A stretch of 34,460 bases of DNA from an uncultured Acetatifactor sp. (GTDB taxonomy: Bacteria; Bacillota; Clostridia; Lachnospirales; Lachnospiraceae), in NCBI GenBank assembly GCA_910589655.1, contig CAJUTJ010000076.1, forward strand, positions 1-34,460, written 5' to 3'. The notes under the pieces were generated by a model. The model was not told the DNA's origin. It saw only the letters and a program-made list of their open reading frames with translations, and did no database searches. Below are positions 22,380 through 30,460 of the stretch, piece after piece; positions within the stretch are counted from its first letter, which is position 1, and every line of letters starts with the position of its first letter. Made by a program: the position numbers and the translations under genes.

Positions 22380-23777
22380 ATGAATCCATACTATTTGGGA
22401 ATTGATATCGGAGCATCCAGTGGAAGACATATTCTTGCCCATCTGGAGGACGGTAAGATGGTGTTGGAGGAAATACATCGTTTTCCGAACGGAATGGTGG
22501 AGAAGGATGGGGAGAATGTCTGGGATGTGGACGGACTTTTCCGGGAAATTAAGGCAGGCATGAAAAAGTGTGCCGAGATAGGAAAGATTCCTGTCAGTGT
22601 TGGAATAGACACATGGGGCGTGGATTTTGTCCTGCTGGACGAGGGCGGAAAACGGATCGGCAATGCAGTAGCGTATCGGGACGGACGGACAAAGGGCATG
22701 GACGAGGAGGTATATAAATGCATCTCGGAAGAGGATTTGTATGCCAGAACCGGCATACAGAAGCAGCTGTTTAATACCGTTTATCAGTTGATGGCTTTAA
22801 AGGTCAAGAAACCGGAGCATCTGGCAAAGGCAAAAACTATGTTGATGATGCCGGACTATTTTCATTTTCTGCTGTCGGGTGTTGCGGCCACAGAGTATAC
22901 CAATGCCACTACCGGACAGTTGGTGAATCCCGAGACGAAGGACTGGGATATGGAATTAATTCAAAAGCTGGGTTATCCTGCGGAAATATTCCAAAAAATC
23001 GTTCCTCCCGGCACGGTGCTGGGAGAATTGAGCGAAGAGATCCGGAAGGAAGTGGGATTTAACTGTAAGGTGATTGCTCCTGCTACACACGACACAGGAT
23101 CAGCCGTAATTGCAGTTCCCACCGACAGCGACAATACTTTGTACATAAGCTCAGGAACATGGTCTTTGATGGGAACGGAACTTTTTGAGGCAAACTGCTC
23201 CAAAGAGAGCAAAGCCAATAATCTGACAAATGAGGGCGGCTATGACTATCGTTTCCGTTATCTAAAGAACATTATGGGATTGTGGATGATACAGTCCGTG
23301 AAGAAAGAAATCGGAGGCAGTTTGGGCTTTGGTGAAATCTGTGAACAGGCATCCCAATGCGGTATTTCTTCTATTGTAGACTGTAATGACGACCGCTTTC
23401 TGGCTCCCGCCAACATGACGGAAGAAGTTCAGGCGGCATGTAAGGAATCCGGACAGCAAGTACCGGAAGGGATTGCTGAAGTGGCCTGTGTTATTTACAA
23501 CAGTCTGGCAAAATGCTATGCAAAGACAATAAAGGAAATAGCAGAGATTACCGGACAGGAATATGACAGAATCCATATTGTCGGCGGCGGCGCCAACGCA
23601 GACTATCTGAACAGACTCACGGCGGAAGCTACACAGATTCCCGTATACGCGGGGCCTACCGAAGCGACTGCCATCGGAAATCTGGCCGCACAGATGATGG
23701 CACTGGGAGCTTTAAAAGATTTAAAAGCAGCAAGAGCCTGCGTATACCGCTCCTTCCCCATTACAGAATATAAATAG
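22380..23777 (+). CDS. rhaB: Rhamnulokinase
   Basis: This 465-residue FGGY-family kinase phosphorylates L-rhamnulose to L-rhamnulose-1-phosphate with ATP. Visible: the N-terminal phosphate-binding LGIDIGASSGR, DTWGVDFVLLD near 78-88, the catalytic aspartate motif APATHDTGSAV near 238-248, SSGTWSLMG near 258-266, and the adenine-pocket GGGANADYLNRL near 402-413. Length is normal. AAAGGAG at 22364-22370 sets the ATG at 22380; a longer in-frame start at 22353 is less likely. It is followed by a long palindrome (R3) whose arm contains the TAG stop, then rhaA. It acts in the cytoplasm with the two downstream genes. Confidence 0.93.
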   Translation: MNPYYLGIDIGASSGRHILAHLEDGKMVLEEIHRFPNGMVEKDGENVWDVDGLFREIKAGMKKCAEIGKIPVSVGIDTWGVDFVLLDEGGKRIGNAVAYRDGRTKGMDEEVYKCISEEDLYARTGIQKQLFNTVYQLMALKVKKPEHLAKAKTMLMMPDYFHFLLSGVAATEYTNATTGQLVNPETKDWDMELIQKLGYPAEIFQKIVPPGTVLGELSEEIRKEVGFNCKVIAPATHDTGSAVIAVPTDSDNTLYISSGTWSLMGTELFEANCSKESKANNLTNEGGYDYRFRYLKNIMGLWMIQSVKKEIGGSLGFGEICEQASQCGISSIVDCNDDRFLAPANMTEEVQAACKESGQQVPEGIAEVACVIYNSLAKCYAKTIKEIAEITGQEYDRIHIVGGGANADYLNRLTAEATQIPVYAGPTEATAIGNLAAQMMALGALKDLKAARACVYRSFPITEYK

Positions 23778-23920
23778 TCCGCAAGGAAATCAAGCGGCTG
23801 CCGAAGGCAGACATTTGATTTCCGGGACTATTTAACGAGAAAGTGTCTGCCGAAGGCAGACGGAGAGCGCGGAAGCGCGAGCTTTCGAGAGAAAAGGAAA
23901 TAGTCCGCAAGGAAAATCAA
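23772..23920 (+). repeat. Repeat R3: long palindrome overlapping the rhaB stop
   Basis: AAATAGTCC..GGAAATCAA (23772-23793) pairs with TTGATTTCC..GGACTATTT (23815-23833) around an inner CTGCC-gaa-GGCAG stem, giving a nearly perfect 62-base palindrome. The rhaB stop TAG is inside its left arm. Two more hairpins follow (GTCTGCC-gaa-GGCAGAC and CGCG-gaa-GCGCG), and AATAGTCCGCAAGGAAA of the left arm is repeated at 23899-23915. There is no T-run. A fragment of the same sequence lies inverted at 20248-20278. Confidence 0.8.
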
Positions 23921-23949
23921 TAAAATTTTTATAAAAAGGAGAAGATAAG

Positions 23950-25200
23950 ATGACAAGATTTGAATCCGCAAAAGAAATTTATGCTTCCTACGGAGTGGAC
24001 GTGGAGGCAGCTATGAAAAAGTGTATGGAAGCGCCTGTTTCCCTTCACTGCTGGCAGGGAGATGATGTAATCGGCTTCGACCATGACGGCCCCCTTACCG
24101 GAGGAATCCAGACAACCGGCGACTATCCCGGCAAGGCAAAAACGCCTGAGCAGCTGATGGCAGATATGGATAAGGCACTGAGCCTGATGCCCGGCAAGAA
24201 AAAATTGAACTTACATGCAAGCTATGCGATCTTTGAGCCCGGTGAGTTTGTGGACCGCGATAAGCTGGAACCCAAGCATTTCCAGAAATGGGTAGAATTT
24301 GCAAAAGAAAGAAATATGGGCATTGATTTTAATCCCACTTTCTTTTCCAGCGACAAAGTAAAAGACGGTCTGACATTGTCCAGTCCCGACGAGGAGACAA
24401 GGAAGTTCTGGATTAACCATGGTAAGGCATGTGTCCGCATTTCTCAGTATTTTGCGGAGGAGACCGGAGTTCCCTGTGTAATGAATATTTGGACCGGCGA
24501 CGGATTTAAGGATGTTCCCGCCGACCGTATGGGTCCCCGTATGAGATATAAAGATTCCATTGAGCAGATTCTCTCAGAGCCTTTTGACAAGAATAAGGTT
24601 AAGCCCTGTGTAGAGTCCAAGGTATTCGGTATTGGCGTGGAGGCTTATACGGTGGGTAGCGCAGAGTTTACTTTGAGCTTTGCGGCAAGCCATGACGGCT
24701 GTCTGCCCTTGATGGATAACGGACACTATCATCCTACGGAAGTGGTATCCGACAAGATTCCCGCGCTGCTTTGCTTCTATCCTGAGATCGCGCTGCACAT
24801 TACAAGACCTATCCGTTGGGACAGTGACCATGTGGTGCTCTTTGATGATGAGACGAAGGAGATGGCAAAAGAAATCGTTAGATGTGACGGTTTGAACCGT
24901 GTATATATGGCTCTTGACTATTTTGATGCCAGCATTAACCGTGTATCCGCGTGGGCGGTAGGCTTTAGAAGCTGGGAGAAGGCGCTTCTCGCGGCGCTTC
25001 TGACTCCCAGTGAGATGCTGAAGAAGCTTCAGGACGAGTCCAGATTTACCGAGCTGATGACAGCTCATGAAGCAGTTAAGCTTCTTCCTCTCGGTGATAT
25101 CTGGGAAGAGTACTGTGCACGCCAGAATGTAGTATCCGATAAGGATTTCTTTGCAGAAATTCAAAAATATGAGGATGAGGTACTTTCTAAGAGAAGCTAA
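23950..25200 (+). CDS. rhaA: L-rhamnose isomerase
   Basis: This 416-residue cytoplasmic enzyme converts L-rhamnose to L-rhamnulose using divalent metals (Mn/Zn/Co). Family signatures are seen throughout: SLHCWQGDDVIGFD near 27-40, GGIQTTGDYPG near 47-57, LNLHASYAIFEPGE near 83-96, NIWTGDGFKDVPADRMGPR near 180-198 including metal and substrate residues, ESKVFGIGVEAYTVGS near 223-238, and DNGHYHPTEVVSDKI near 259-273 with metal ligands. Length is normal. AAAAAGGAGAAG just upstream gives a strong ribosome binding site. The last codons (KRS and stop) are part of repeat R1 copy 4. It forms, with rhaB and rhaD, the rhamnose pathway to DHAP and L-lactaldehyde. Confidence 0.96.
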   Translation: MTRFESAKEIYASYGVDVEAAMKKCMEAPVSLHCWQGDDVIGFDHDGPLTGGIQTTGDYPGKAKTPEQLMADMDKALSLMPGKKKLNLHASYAIFEPGEFVDRDKLEPKHFQKWVEFAKERNMGIDFNPTFFSSDKVKDGLTLSSPDEETRKFWINHGKACVRISQYFAEETGVPCVMNIWTGDGFKDVPADRMGPRMRYKDSIEQILSEPFDKNKVKPCVESKVFGIGVEAYTVGSAEFTLSFAASHDGCLPLMDNGHYHPTEVVSDKIPALLCFYPEIALHITRPIRWDSDHVVLFDDETKEMAKEIVRCDGLNRVYMALDYFDASINRVSAWAVGFRSWEKALLAALLTPSEMLKKLQDESRFTELMTAHEAVKLLPLGDIWEEYCARQNVVSDKDFFAEIQKYEDEVLSKRS

Positions 25201-25345
25201 ATCATTTCTGGAAGAATCGCTGGCGCGATTCTTCCGGATTTGCACCAATTTATAAATTGTTTGTGCTGACTGCGTCGGCATGTTTGGAAGTGTGAACGGA
25301 ATGATTCTTTCATTGTTTGTGTCGACTGCGTTGTATGTTTAAAAG
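25187..25345 (+). repeat. Dispersed structured repeat R1, copy 4
   Basis: It begins within the end of rhaA: TAAGAGAAGCTAAATCATTT here against TAAGAGAAACTAAGTCATTT in copy 3. A d-e unit follows (GAAGAATCGC/GCGATTCTTC and GCTGAC-tgc-GTCGGC), then a decayed second e module (about 25312-25345). Modules a-c are missing. It is the likely 3' hairpin structure of the rhaA message. Confidence 0.85.
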
Positions 25346-25738
25346 TTTGTAAGTTTTTCGTAAAACATAAGATATCCGGATTTGTCTGAATGGTTTTTGC
25401 GAGAGTCCGTCCCGATTTGCGCTGCATTTTGTTTTCCTGTATGAGGAGCAGCAAATCGTATCCTCAAAATATGGGGAGGGCAAGGTGTAAAGCGGGACGG
25501 CTGATTACGGAGACAAAATATCAGACACACTACCTGAAATACACTTTCCTGCATGATGCCAATCGGTGCGGCATGATTTTATGCTGTCAGGAGCGGCAGA
25601 TGTTAAGAGGCGGAAGAGCTTGTGTCAGCGCTGTCATCCAAGCTTGTACGTATAGAAGTGTACGAAACTTTTTCGAAGGAAAATATAGGAATTTTTCTTT
25701 GATATGTTCAATCAAAGCAGCGCAGGAATGAGGGTATC
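25346..25738 (+). other. Gap between rhaA and rhaD
   Basis: About 390 bases without a credible gene; a 113-codon ORF across it has no recognisable content. A 7-bp hairpin, CTTTGAT/ATCAAAG (25697-25703 with 25711-25717), lies just before the rhaD ribosome binding site. I see no riboswitch-like conserved core and no certain promoter. Confidence 0.5.
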
Positions 25739-26599
25739 ATGAATAATATTTTCGGTGTTAAAGTAATGGATGATTATATCCGTATGTGCCATGACGGTGT
25801 GAGACAAGGCTGGCACGAGAGAAACGGAGGTAATCTGACCTATCGTATGATGGAAGAGGAGGTTGCCGAATGCCGTCCTTATTTTAAGGCGGAGCCCGGT
25901 CCATGGGTGGAACTCGGCGTACAGGCCGAAAATCTTCAAGGCGAGTATTTTATTTCTACCGGAAGCGGAAAGTTCCTGCAGAATGTAGGCTTGGAGCCTC
26001 AAAACAGTATCTGCATTGTGGAAATTAACGATAAGGGTGATTCCTACCGTATTGTCTGGGGATTGGAGAGCGGCGGCAGGCCCACCAGCGAGTTTCCTAC
26101 GCATTTCATGAACCACTCTGTGAGAAAGAGAGTGACAAAAGGGGCAAACCGTGTCATTTACCATGCTCATACGCCTTATGTAATTGCACTGACTTACGTG
26201 CTGCCTTTAAAGGCCGAAGTATTTACCAGAATGCTTTGGAAGAGCGCGACGGAGTGTTGTGTCGTATTCCCCGGCGGTGTGGGCGTTGTACCTTGGATGG
26301 TTCCCGGTGGTCCCGAAATCGCTAAGGCTACTTGTGTGCTTATGGAAAAATATGATGCGGCAATCTGGTCTTTCCACGGCTTGTTTGTTTCCGGCCCCGA
26401 CTTTGATACGGCGTTCGGCCTGATGCATACCATTGAAAAGGCGGCACAGATTGCATCCATTGCACTGTCCGCAAACGGAGGCAGAGCGCCCCGCCAGATG
26501 ATTACCGATGATAATATCCGTGACATTGGCAAGGACTTTGGCGTGGAATTGAATGAAGAGATATTGAATTATAAGCCGGACGAAGACGACATGTTCTGA
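25739..26599 (+). CDS. rhaD: Rhamnulose-1-phosphate aldolase
   Basis: This 286-residue class II (zinc) aldolase splits L-rhamnulose-1-phosphate to DHAP and L-lactaldehyde. Seen: the phosphate-binding RNGGNLTYR segment (about 28-37), ISTGSGKFLQNV (about 77-88), the catalytic glutamate in SGGRPTSEFPTHF (near 117), zinc histidines in IYHAHTP (near 141-143), and a third in SFHGLFVSG (near 212). GAGGG is 4 bases before the ATG. It is separated from rhaA by 540 bases, so it may have its own promoter. A good terminator follows. Its product lactaldehyde is normally reduced to 1,2-propanediol in anaerobes; no lactaldehyde reductase is in the window. Confidence 0.95.
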   Translation: MNNIFGVKVMDDYIRMCHDGVRQGWHERNGGNLTYRMMEEEVAECRPYFKAEPGPWVELGVQAENLQGEYFISTGSGKFLQNVGLEPQNSICIVEINDKGDSYRIVWGLESGGRPTSEFPTHFMNHSVRKRVTKGANRVIYHAHTPYVIALTYVLPLKAEVFTRMLWKSATECCVVFPGGVGVVPWMVPGGPEIAKATCVLMEKYDAAIWSFHGLFVSGPDFDTAFGLMHTIEKAAQIASIALSANGGRAPRQMITDDNIRDIGKDFGVELNEEILNYKPDEDDMF

Positions 26600-26757
26600 T
26601 ACGGCGGTCAATGCAGGCAAAAGCTTTTACGCTTTGAAAATGTGAGGCTGATGCCCACCATGAAATAAGCCGTCGGCAGAATAGTTCCGCAGCTGATGAA
26701 GGTGTGCCTTCCGGCTGTTTATGAACGGAATGGCTGAGCGGGCATTTAAATGAAAGG

Positions 26758-26796
26758 AAACATAGGGTGGTTTTTCGGAATCATCCTATGTTTTTG
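26758..26796 (+). terminator. Intrinsic terminator after rhaD
   Basis: ACATAGGGTG pairs with CATCCTATGT (one G-U), with about 14 loop bases, followed by TTTT. It lies about 160 bases after the rhaD stop and closes the rhamnose region. Confidence 0.75.
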
Positions 26797-26888
26797 AATT
26801 GTTATGCGATGAATCGCATGTCTGAACTGTTACGCGTGTCCCTTGCAAATGTCTGTTTTATGAAGTGCTTATAAAGTACGCAAGAGGT

Positions 26889-27286
26889 AAATGTATAAAA
26901 AACGTATCTGGCGGGATTTTGGGAGTGGCAGTTGATGATGCAATGGGGGTTCCTGTTAAATTTATAAGCAGGCAGGAAATAGCAAAAAATCCGGTTGTTT
27001 CAATGCGGGAATATGGAACATAATGACTATACTGCAACCGGTGAGGTTTTGGATGTGGGGAATGCAACCGGCAGAGCCATTATGAATTATGGCCGCGGAA
27101 TGAAGCCGCCGGCATCCTATAAGCCTTATCGGATGCGGTATTTATATCCATATAACAATGGAATTATTGGAAGGCAGACTGCCCTTGTATGAAGCTGTGG
27201 AACTGGGGATAAAAACTGTTTTCGAGTATTATGAGTGCAGTATGCGGAATGAGTTGTGTGTTTATTCCCGCGTAAATGATAGATAA
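26889..27286 (+). pseudogene. Decayed ADP-ribosylglycohydrolase gene
   Basis: In the plus strand, SGGILGVAVDDAMGVPVKFI then SRQEIAKNPVVSMREYGT (stop at 27024) matches the start of ADP-ribosylglycohydrolases (ARH/DraG-like), which remove ADP-ribose from proteins. In another frame, TATGEVLDVGNATGRAIMNY then GRGMKPPAS matches the family's later GEVFDIGNATR region, followed by a short NNGIIGR stretch. The intervening part carrying the metal-binding WSDD motif (about 40 residues) is missing, there is no good start codon, and at least two frame changes are needed. A third frame continues to about 27286 with less certain similarity. I conclude a gene relic. Confidence 0.7.
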
Positions 27287-27319
27287 AACAGATATTGAAT
27301 AGTAAAGGATAAAACGGAT

Positions 27320-28834
27320 ATGGGATTAGAAATGATAGATGTGGGCTGGCTGTCTGTCCTGCCGCCTTTGATTGCAATTACATTGGCATTGATCAGTAAA
27401 GAGGTTTACTCCTCTCTCTTTTTGGGGGTTTTATCCGGAATGTGTGTTTATTGTTTTTCCACCGGAGGGAATATTCTTCAGGCAGCTACCTATGTATTTG
27501 ATATGATAGCCTTAAAAATCGGAGAGAACGGATATATGATTATCTTTCTGGTGCTGTTGGGGTCTTTGGTGGTTGTTGTGACCAGATCCGGAGGCTCCGG
27601 CGCCTATGGGCAGTGGGCGGGGAAACGGATTAAAAAGGCTGTAAGCGCCAAGCTCGCCACCGCTCTGCTGGGGCTTTTGATCTTTGTGGATGACGGATTT
27701 AACTGTCTTACAGTCGGCACGGTAATGCGTCCGATTACCGATAAATGTAAGATTTCCAGAGAAAAGCTGGCATATCTGTTGGATGCCACTGCCGCTCCGG
27801 TATGCATTATTGCGCCTATTTCCAGCTGGGCCGTGGCCGTGGCATCGGAGGTGGAGGATGCAGGCGGCTTGAATGCGTTTGTGAAAACCATTCCTTACAA
27901 TTTGTACGCTGTTTTAACCATTGTTACGGTATTTTTCTTAAGCATCACCGATTTTGATTTCGGACCCATGAAGAAAGCGGAACAGGACAGCAGGAAAGAG
28001 GAAGCGCAGACAGCAGATGCGGATCATACCGTAAAAAAGGGCGCCGTGCCGGATTTAATTTTACCCATATTGACTTTAATTGTCACTGCCATTCTGGGAA
28101 TGGCATATGTGGGCGGCTATTTTGACGGAAGACCCTTCACGGAAGCCATTGGGGAAAATCCTACGGCGGGTCTTACCCTTGGAACCTTTGCGGCGCTGGC
28201 AGTGGCAATGGTTCTGTATATCCCGCGGAAGCTGATGAGCCTGCGGGAATTTATGGCGGGGGTTATTGACGGAATTAAGACCATGATTCCTGCGTTGACT
28301 ATATTGATTCTTGCATGGGCCTTGGGCGGAGTTTGCAGAGAAATGATAGGCACAGGCATTTTTGTCAGCAACTTTGTGTCTGCTGTAGAATTGTCTTTCC
28401 GTTTTCTGCCGGCCATTGTTTTTATTGTGGCGGCATTCTTATCCTTTTCTATGGGTACGGCATGGGGAACCTTTGGAATACTGCTTCCCATTGTCTCCAT
28501 GCTCTGTGTGGGCAGCGACGGCGCATCGGTGCTGATCCCGTCGCTGGGAGCTACATTGGCGGGATCCGTGTATGGGGATCACTGTTCCCCGATCTCGGAT
28601 ACTACCATTCTGGCGTCCACAGGAGCGCAATGCGATCATTTGCGTCATGTGGAAACCCAGCTGCCCTATGCCACATTGGTGGCGGCTGTGTGTGCGGTCG
28701 GATATGTGGTGGCGGGATTTGTGCGTAATCCTTGGATTACGGTGGCGGTATCCGTTGCGCTGCTTTTGATTGTATTCGTTGTGTTGCTTTTTTGGCAGAA
28801 ACGCCAAAATGCCGATACGCTGTCTCAAAAATAA
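27320..28834 (+). CDS. NhaC-family Na+/H+ antiporter
   Basis: This 504-residue polytopic membrane protein belongs to the NhaC ion-transporter family, which exchanges Na+ (or amino-acid or other substrates in some members) for protons. About 11-13 hydrophobic helices are evident. Typical motifs include FVDDGFNCLTVGTVMRPITD (about 128-147), APISSWAVAVASE near 164-176, and GTAWGTFGILLPI near 378-390, then YGDHCSPISDTT near 417-428. A charged cytoplasmic loop with acidic and basic residues lies at about 218-240. The ATG at 27320 follows AAAGGATAAAACGG. It stands alone and converges on the PHP gene with only 7 bases between stops. The exact substrate cannot be fixed from sequence. Confidence 0.85.
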   Translation: MGLEMIDVGWLSVLPPLIAITLALISKEVYSSLFLGVLSGMCVYCFSTGGNILQAATYVFDMIALKIGENGYMIIFLVLLGSLVVVVTRSGGSGAYGQWAGKRIKKAVSAKLATALLGLLIFVDDGFNCLTVGTVMRPITDKCKISREKLAYLLDATAAPVCIIAPISSWAVAVASEVEDAGGLNAFVKTIPYNLYAVLTIVTVFFLSITDFDFGPMKKAEQDSRKEEAQTADADHTVKKGAVPDLILPILTLIVTAILGMAYVGGYFDGRPFTEAIGENPTAGLTLGTFAALAVAMVLYIPRKLMSLREFMAGVIDGIKTMIPALTILILAWALGGVCREMIGTGIFVSNFVSAVELSFRFLPAIVFIVAAFLSFSMGTAWGTFGILLPIVSMLCVGSDGASVLIPSLGATLAGSVYGDHCSPISDTTILASTGAQCDHLRHVETQLPYATLVAAVCAVGYVVAGFVRNPWITVAVSVALLLIVFVVLLFWQKRQNADTLSQK

Positions 28835-28841
28835 AGAAGAA

Positions 28842-29564
28842 TCAAAGCTTTGATGCGATAAGCTGTTTCGGGAAATCCAGTTCCCGGAGCAGCTTTTCTG
28901 CTTCCGCCACATCGCCTACATGCTCCCGGCCGTGGCTGTCGCTGGATAGGATTACGGGGCAGGAGAGAGTCTCACAGATTTGAAGCATGGCGGCGGCATT
29001 GGCACGGCAGTCTCTGCGATAGCTGTCCGGCAGGAGGGATACATTGTTCAGTTCAGGCAGTACTCCCATGGTCAAGGCACTCCGAACCAACTCCATATAG
29101 TCCACGGGAAAACGGGAATCGTCACAATGGCCGATTATTTTTACGTTTGGATGCTCCATGGCCCGGATATATGCCTTGGTGTTCTCTGCGGCAGAACCGG
29201 AAGTATAAATGGGGCGGTGCATACTTACAATGCAGAAATCCAAGGTGCTTAGGATATCGTCAGGGAGATCCAAATGCCCTTCCTTGTCTAAAATATTTGC
29301 CTCCGCACCGTATAGAAGCTTTATGCCGAAACGATTTCTCTCGCATAAAATTAAACTGCGAAAATAGGACAGACCGGCGCTGCCCACGGTGGCGGGGCCA
29401 TGGTCGCTGATGCCCAGCACTTGAAGGTGGCGCAAGGCTGCTTCCTTTGCTAAGTCGGTAATCCGGTCAACAGTACCGTGTCCGCTGGCGCAAGTATGAG
29501 TGTGCAGATCCATTTTGGCATAGGAATTTTTAATGATTTTGGTGTTTGATATATATTTGTCCAT
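28842..29564 (-). CDS. PHP-domain phosphoesterase (YcdX-like)
   Basis: This 240-residue cytoplasmic protein is a PHP-superfamily metallo-phosphoesterase of the YcdX type. All metal-ligand motifs are visible: DLHTHTCASGHG (about 19-30), ISDHGPA near 53, YGAEANI near 85-91, SMHRPIY near 114-120, IIGHCDD near 143-149, and SSDSHG near 207-212. The family hydrolyses phosphate esters with a trinuclear Zn/Mn site; the substrate is unknown. The start at 29564 has only a weak site (GAGG 15 bases upstream), and a later ATG just before DLHTHT would also keep the whole domain. It converges on the NhaC gene. Confidence 0.88.
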   Translation of the reverse strand: MDKYISNTKIIKNSYAKMDLHTHTCASGHGTVDRITDLAKEAALRHLQVLGISDHGPATVGSAGLSYFRSLILCERNRFGIKLLYGAEANILDKEGHLDLPDDILSTLDFCIVSMHRPIYTSGSAAENTKAYIRAMEHPNVKIIGHCDDSRFPVDYMELVRSALTMGVLPELNNVSLLPDSYRRDCRANAAAMLQICETLSCPVILSSDSHGREHVGDVAEAEKLLRELDFPKQLIASKL

Positions 29565-29703
29565 TCTTAAGTGTTCGTTCCTCGGAAGTGATTCTAAATA
29601 ACAGCTTTGCAGGATGAAAATCTATTCTGCATAACTACAGCGCCAAGTGTTAAAAACATTTCCCCGCTTTGAATAATCCGGAAAAAAGAATTTCAAATAT
29701 GTT

Positions 29704-30138
29704 CTAAGACTGTCTGGTTTCGATGGCTTTGATGAAAAACAGTTCCGCGGGCTGAGCCGCCGGCGGTATATTGATGATTAAGGCACCTGCATCCTGATAT
29801 CCCATTTTCCTGTAAAAATGTTGTGCATCCTCGTCCGCCTGCGTGGATGTCATAATCCATTCATATCCCAAAGCTCTCATCTCATCTTCCCAATAAAGCA
29901 TTAATTTTTTTCCAAGTCCCTTTTTCTGATGGGCAGGCGCTATATAGAGCAGATTGCAGAAAGGGGTATTATCCCAGAAAAGATTGTAGCGCAGCAGGCC
30001 GATGGGCTCCGTATCCTGCAGGAGCACATATCCTGTTTTGTCCCGTACTTTTCTGAAGAATTCCTTCTCGGAAATATGCTTGTCTAATGTGAACCAGAAA
30101 CTTTTATCCTCCGGTTCTACGCAGCGGATTGTCAGCAT
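29704..30138 (-). CDS. GNAT-family N-acetyltransferase
   Basis: This 144-residue protein has the GNAT acetyl-CoA fold: an N-terminal RCVEPEDKSFW helix-strand, IGLLRYNLFWDN strands near 46-57, and the acetyl-CoA loop IAPAHQKKGLGKKLMLYWEDE (residues about 66-86; Q/R-x-x-G-x-G/A form), then ADEDAQHFYRKMGY near 107-120. The ATG at 30138 is chosen because AGGAGG lies 7 bases upstream; longer ORFs from 30288 cover the promoter. The acceptor is unknown; related proteins acetylate small amines, antibiotics or protein N-termini. A promoter and a perfect palindrome precede it. Confidence 0.85.
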   Translation of the reverse strand: MLTIRCVEPEDKSFWFTLDKHISEKEFFRKVRDKTGYVLLQDTEPIGLLRYNLFWDNTPFCNLLYIAPAHQKKGLGKKLMLYWEDEMRALGYEWIMTSTQADEDAQHFYRKMGYQDAGALIINIPPAAQPAELFFIKAIETRQS

Positions 30139-30163
30139 GATATTTCCTCCTGTGGCAGATATG

Positions 30164-30180
30164 GTTACATCATATGTAAC
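30164..30180 (-). promoter_or_regulatory. Palindromic operator candidate before the GNAT gene
   Basis: GTTACAT-cat-ATGTAAC is a perfect 7-bp inverted repeat located between the predicted -10 box and the ribosome binding site of the acetyltransferase gene, the place where a repressor would act. Confidence 0.55.
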
Positions 30181-30207
30181 GGTACAGAGTTTCTTTGAAC
30201 TATTACC

Positions 30208-30236
30208 ATTATACACGAATTGACTATGTAGGGCAA
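30208..30236 (-). promoter_or_regulatory. Promoter of the GNAT gene
   Basis: On the minus strand TTGCCC (30236-30231), a 17-base spacer and a perfect TATAAT (30213-30208) form a good sigma-A-type promoter with a leader of about 65 bases. Confidence 0.65.
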
Positions 30237-30300
30237 GGCCGTCCCATTTATCAAATGGCTTGCGGCTTTGGGCTTCGTTACTGTTCATATCATGACCAGT

Positions 30301-30352
30301 AACACATGCACAGAAACCTCAACAACAGCGGTTTCGCGCACGGCTGTCCAAC
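30301..30352 (+). repeat. Partial repeat R2, copy 3
   Basis: ACATGCACAGAAAC, CAACAGCGGTTTCGCGCA and CGGCTGTCC match the central part of R2 copies 1 and 2. Both ends are missing. It sits between the GNAT promoter and the ABC exporter gene, where base composition becomes more AT-rich. Confidence 0.6.
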
Positions 30353-30408
30353 AAATTGCAGATATATTGCGTGCGGATAAGGTTCTTATTCCTTAAGATT
30401 TTGTTGAA

Positions 30409-30414
30409 TATAAT
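30409..30414 (+). promoter_or_regulatory. Possible -10 box of the ABC exporter operon
   Basis: A perfect TATAAT lies 47 bases before the ABC gene start, with only a weak -35 (TTATTC, 30386-30391) at 17 bases. A small TAAGG/CCTTA inverted repeat (30378-30395) overlaps the -35. Confidence 0.45.
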
Positions 30415-30460
30415 GGGTTGGTGTAATACAATTGAGTTGATAAATTTAAGGAGAAGGACA

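Noticed and set aside
24574..25281. 235-codon ORF on the minus strand opposite rhaA
   Set aside because: It overlaps the strongly conserved rhamnose isomerase and begins inside repeat R1, so it is a shadow ORF.
25390..25731. 113-codon ORF between rhaA and rhaD
   Set aside because: Its composition is not protein-like, it has no start signal, and it ends in the rhaD leader.
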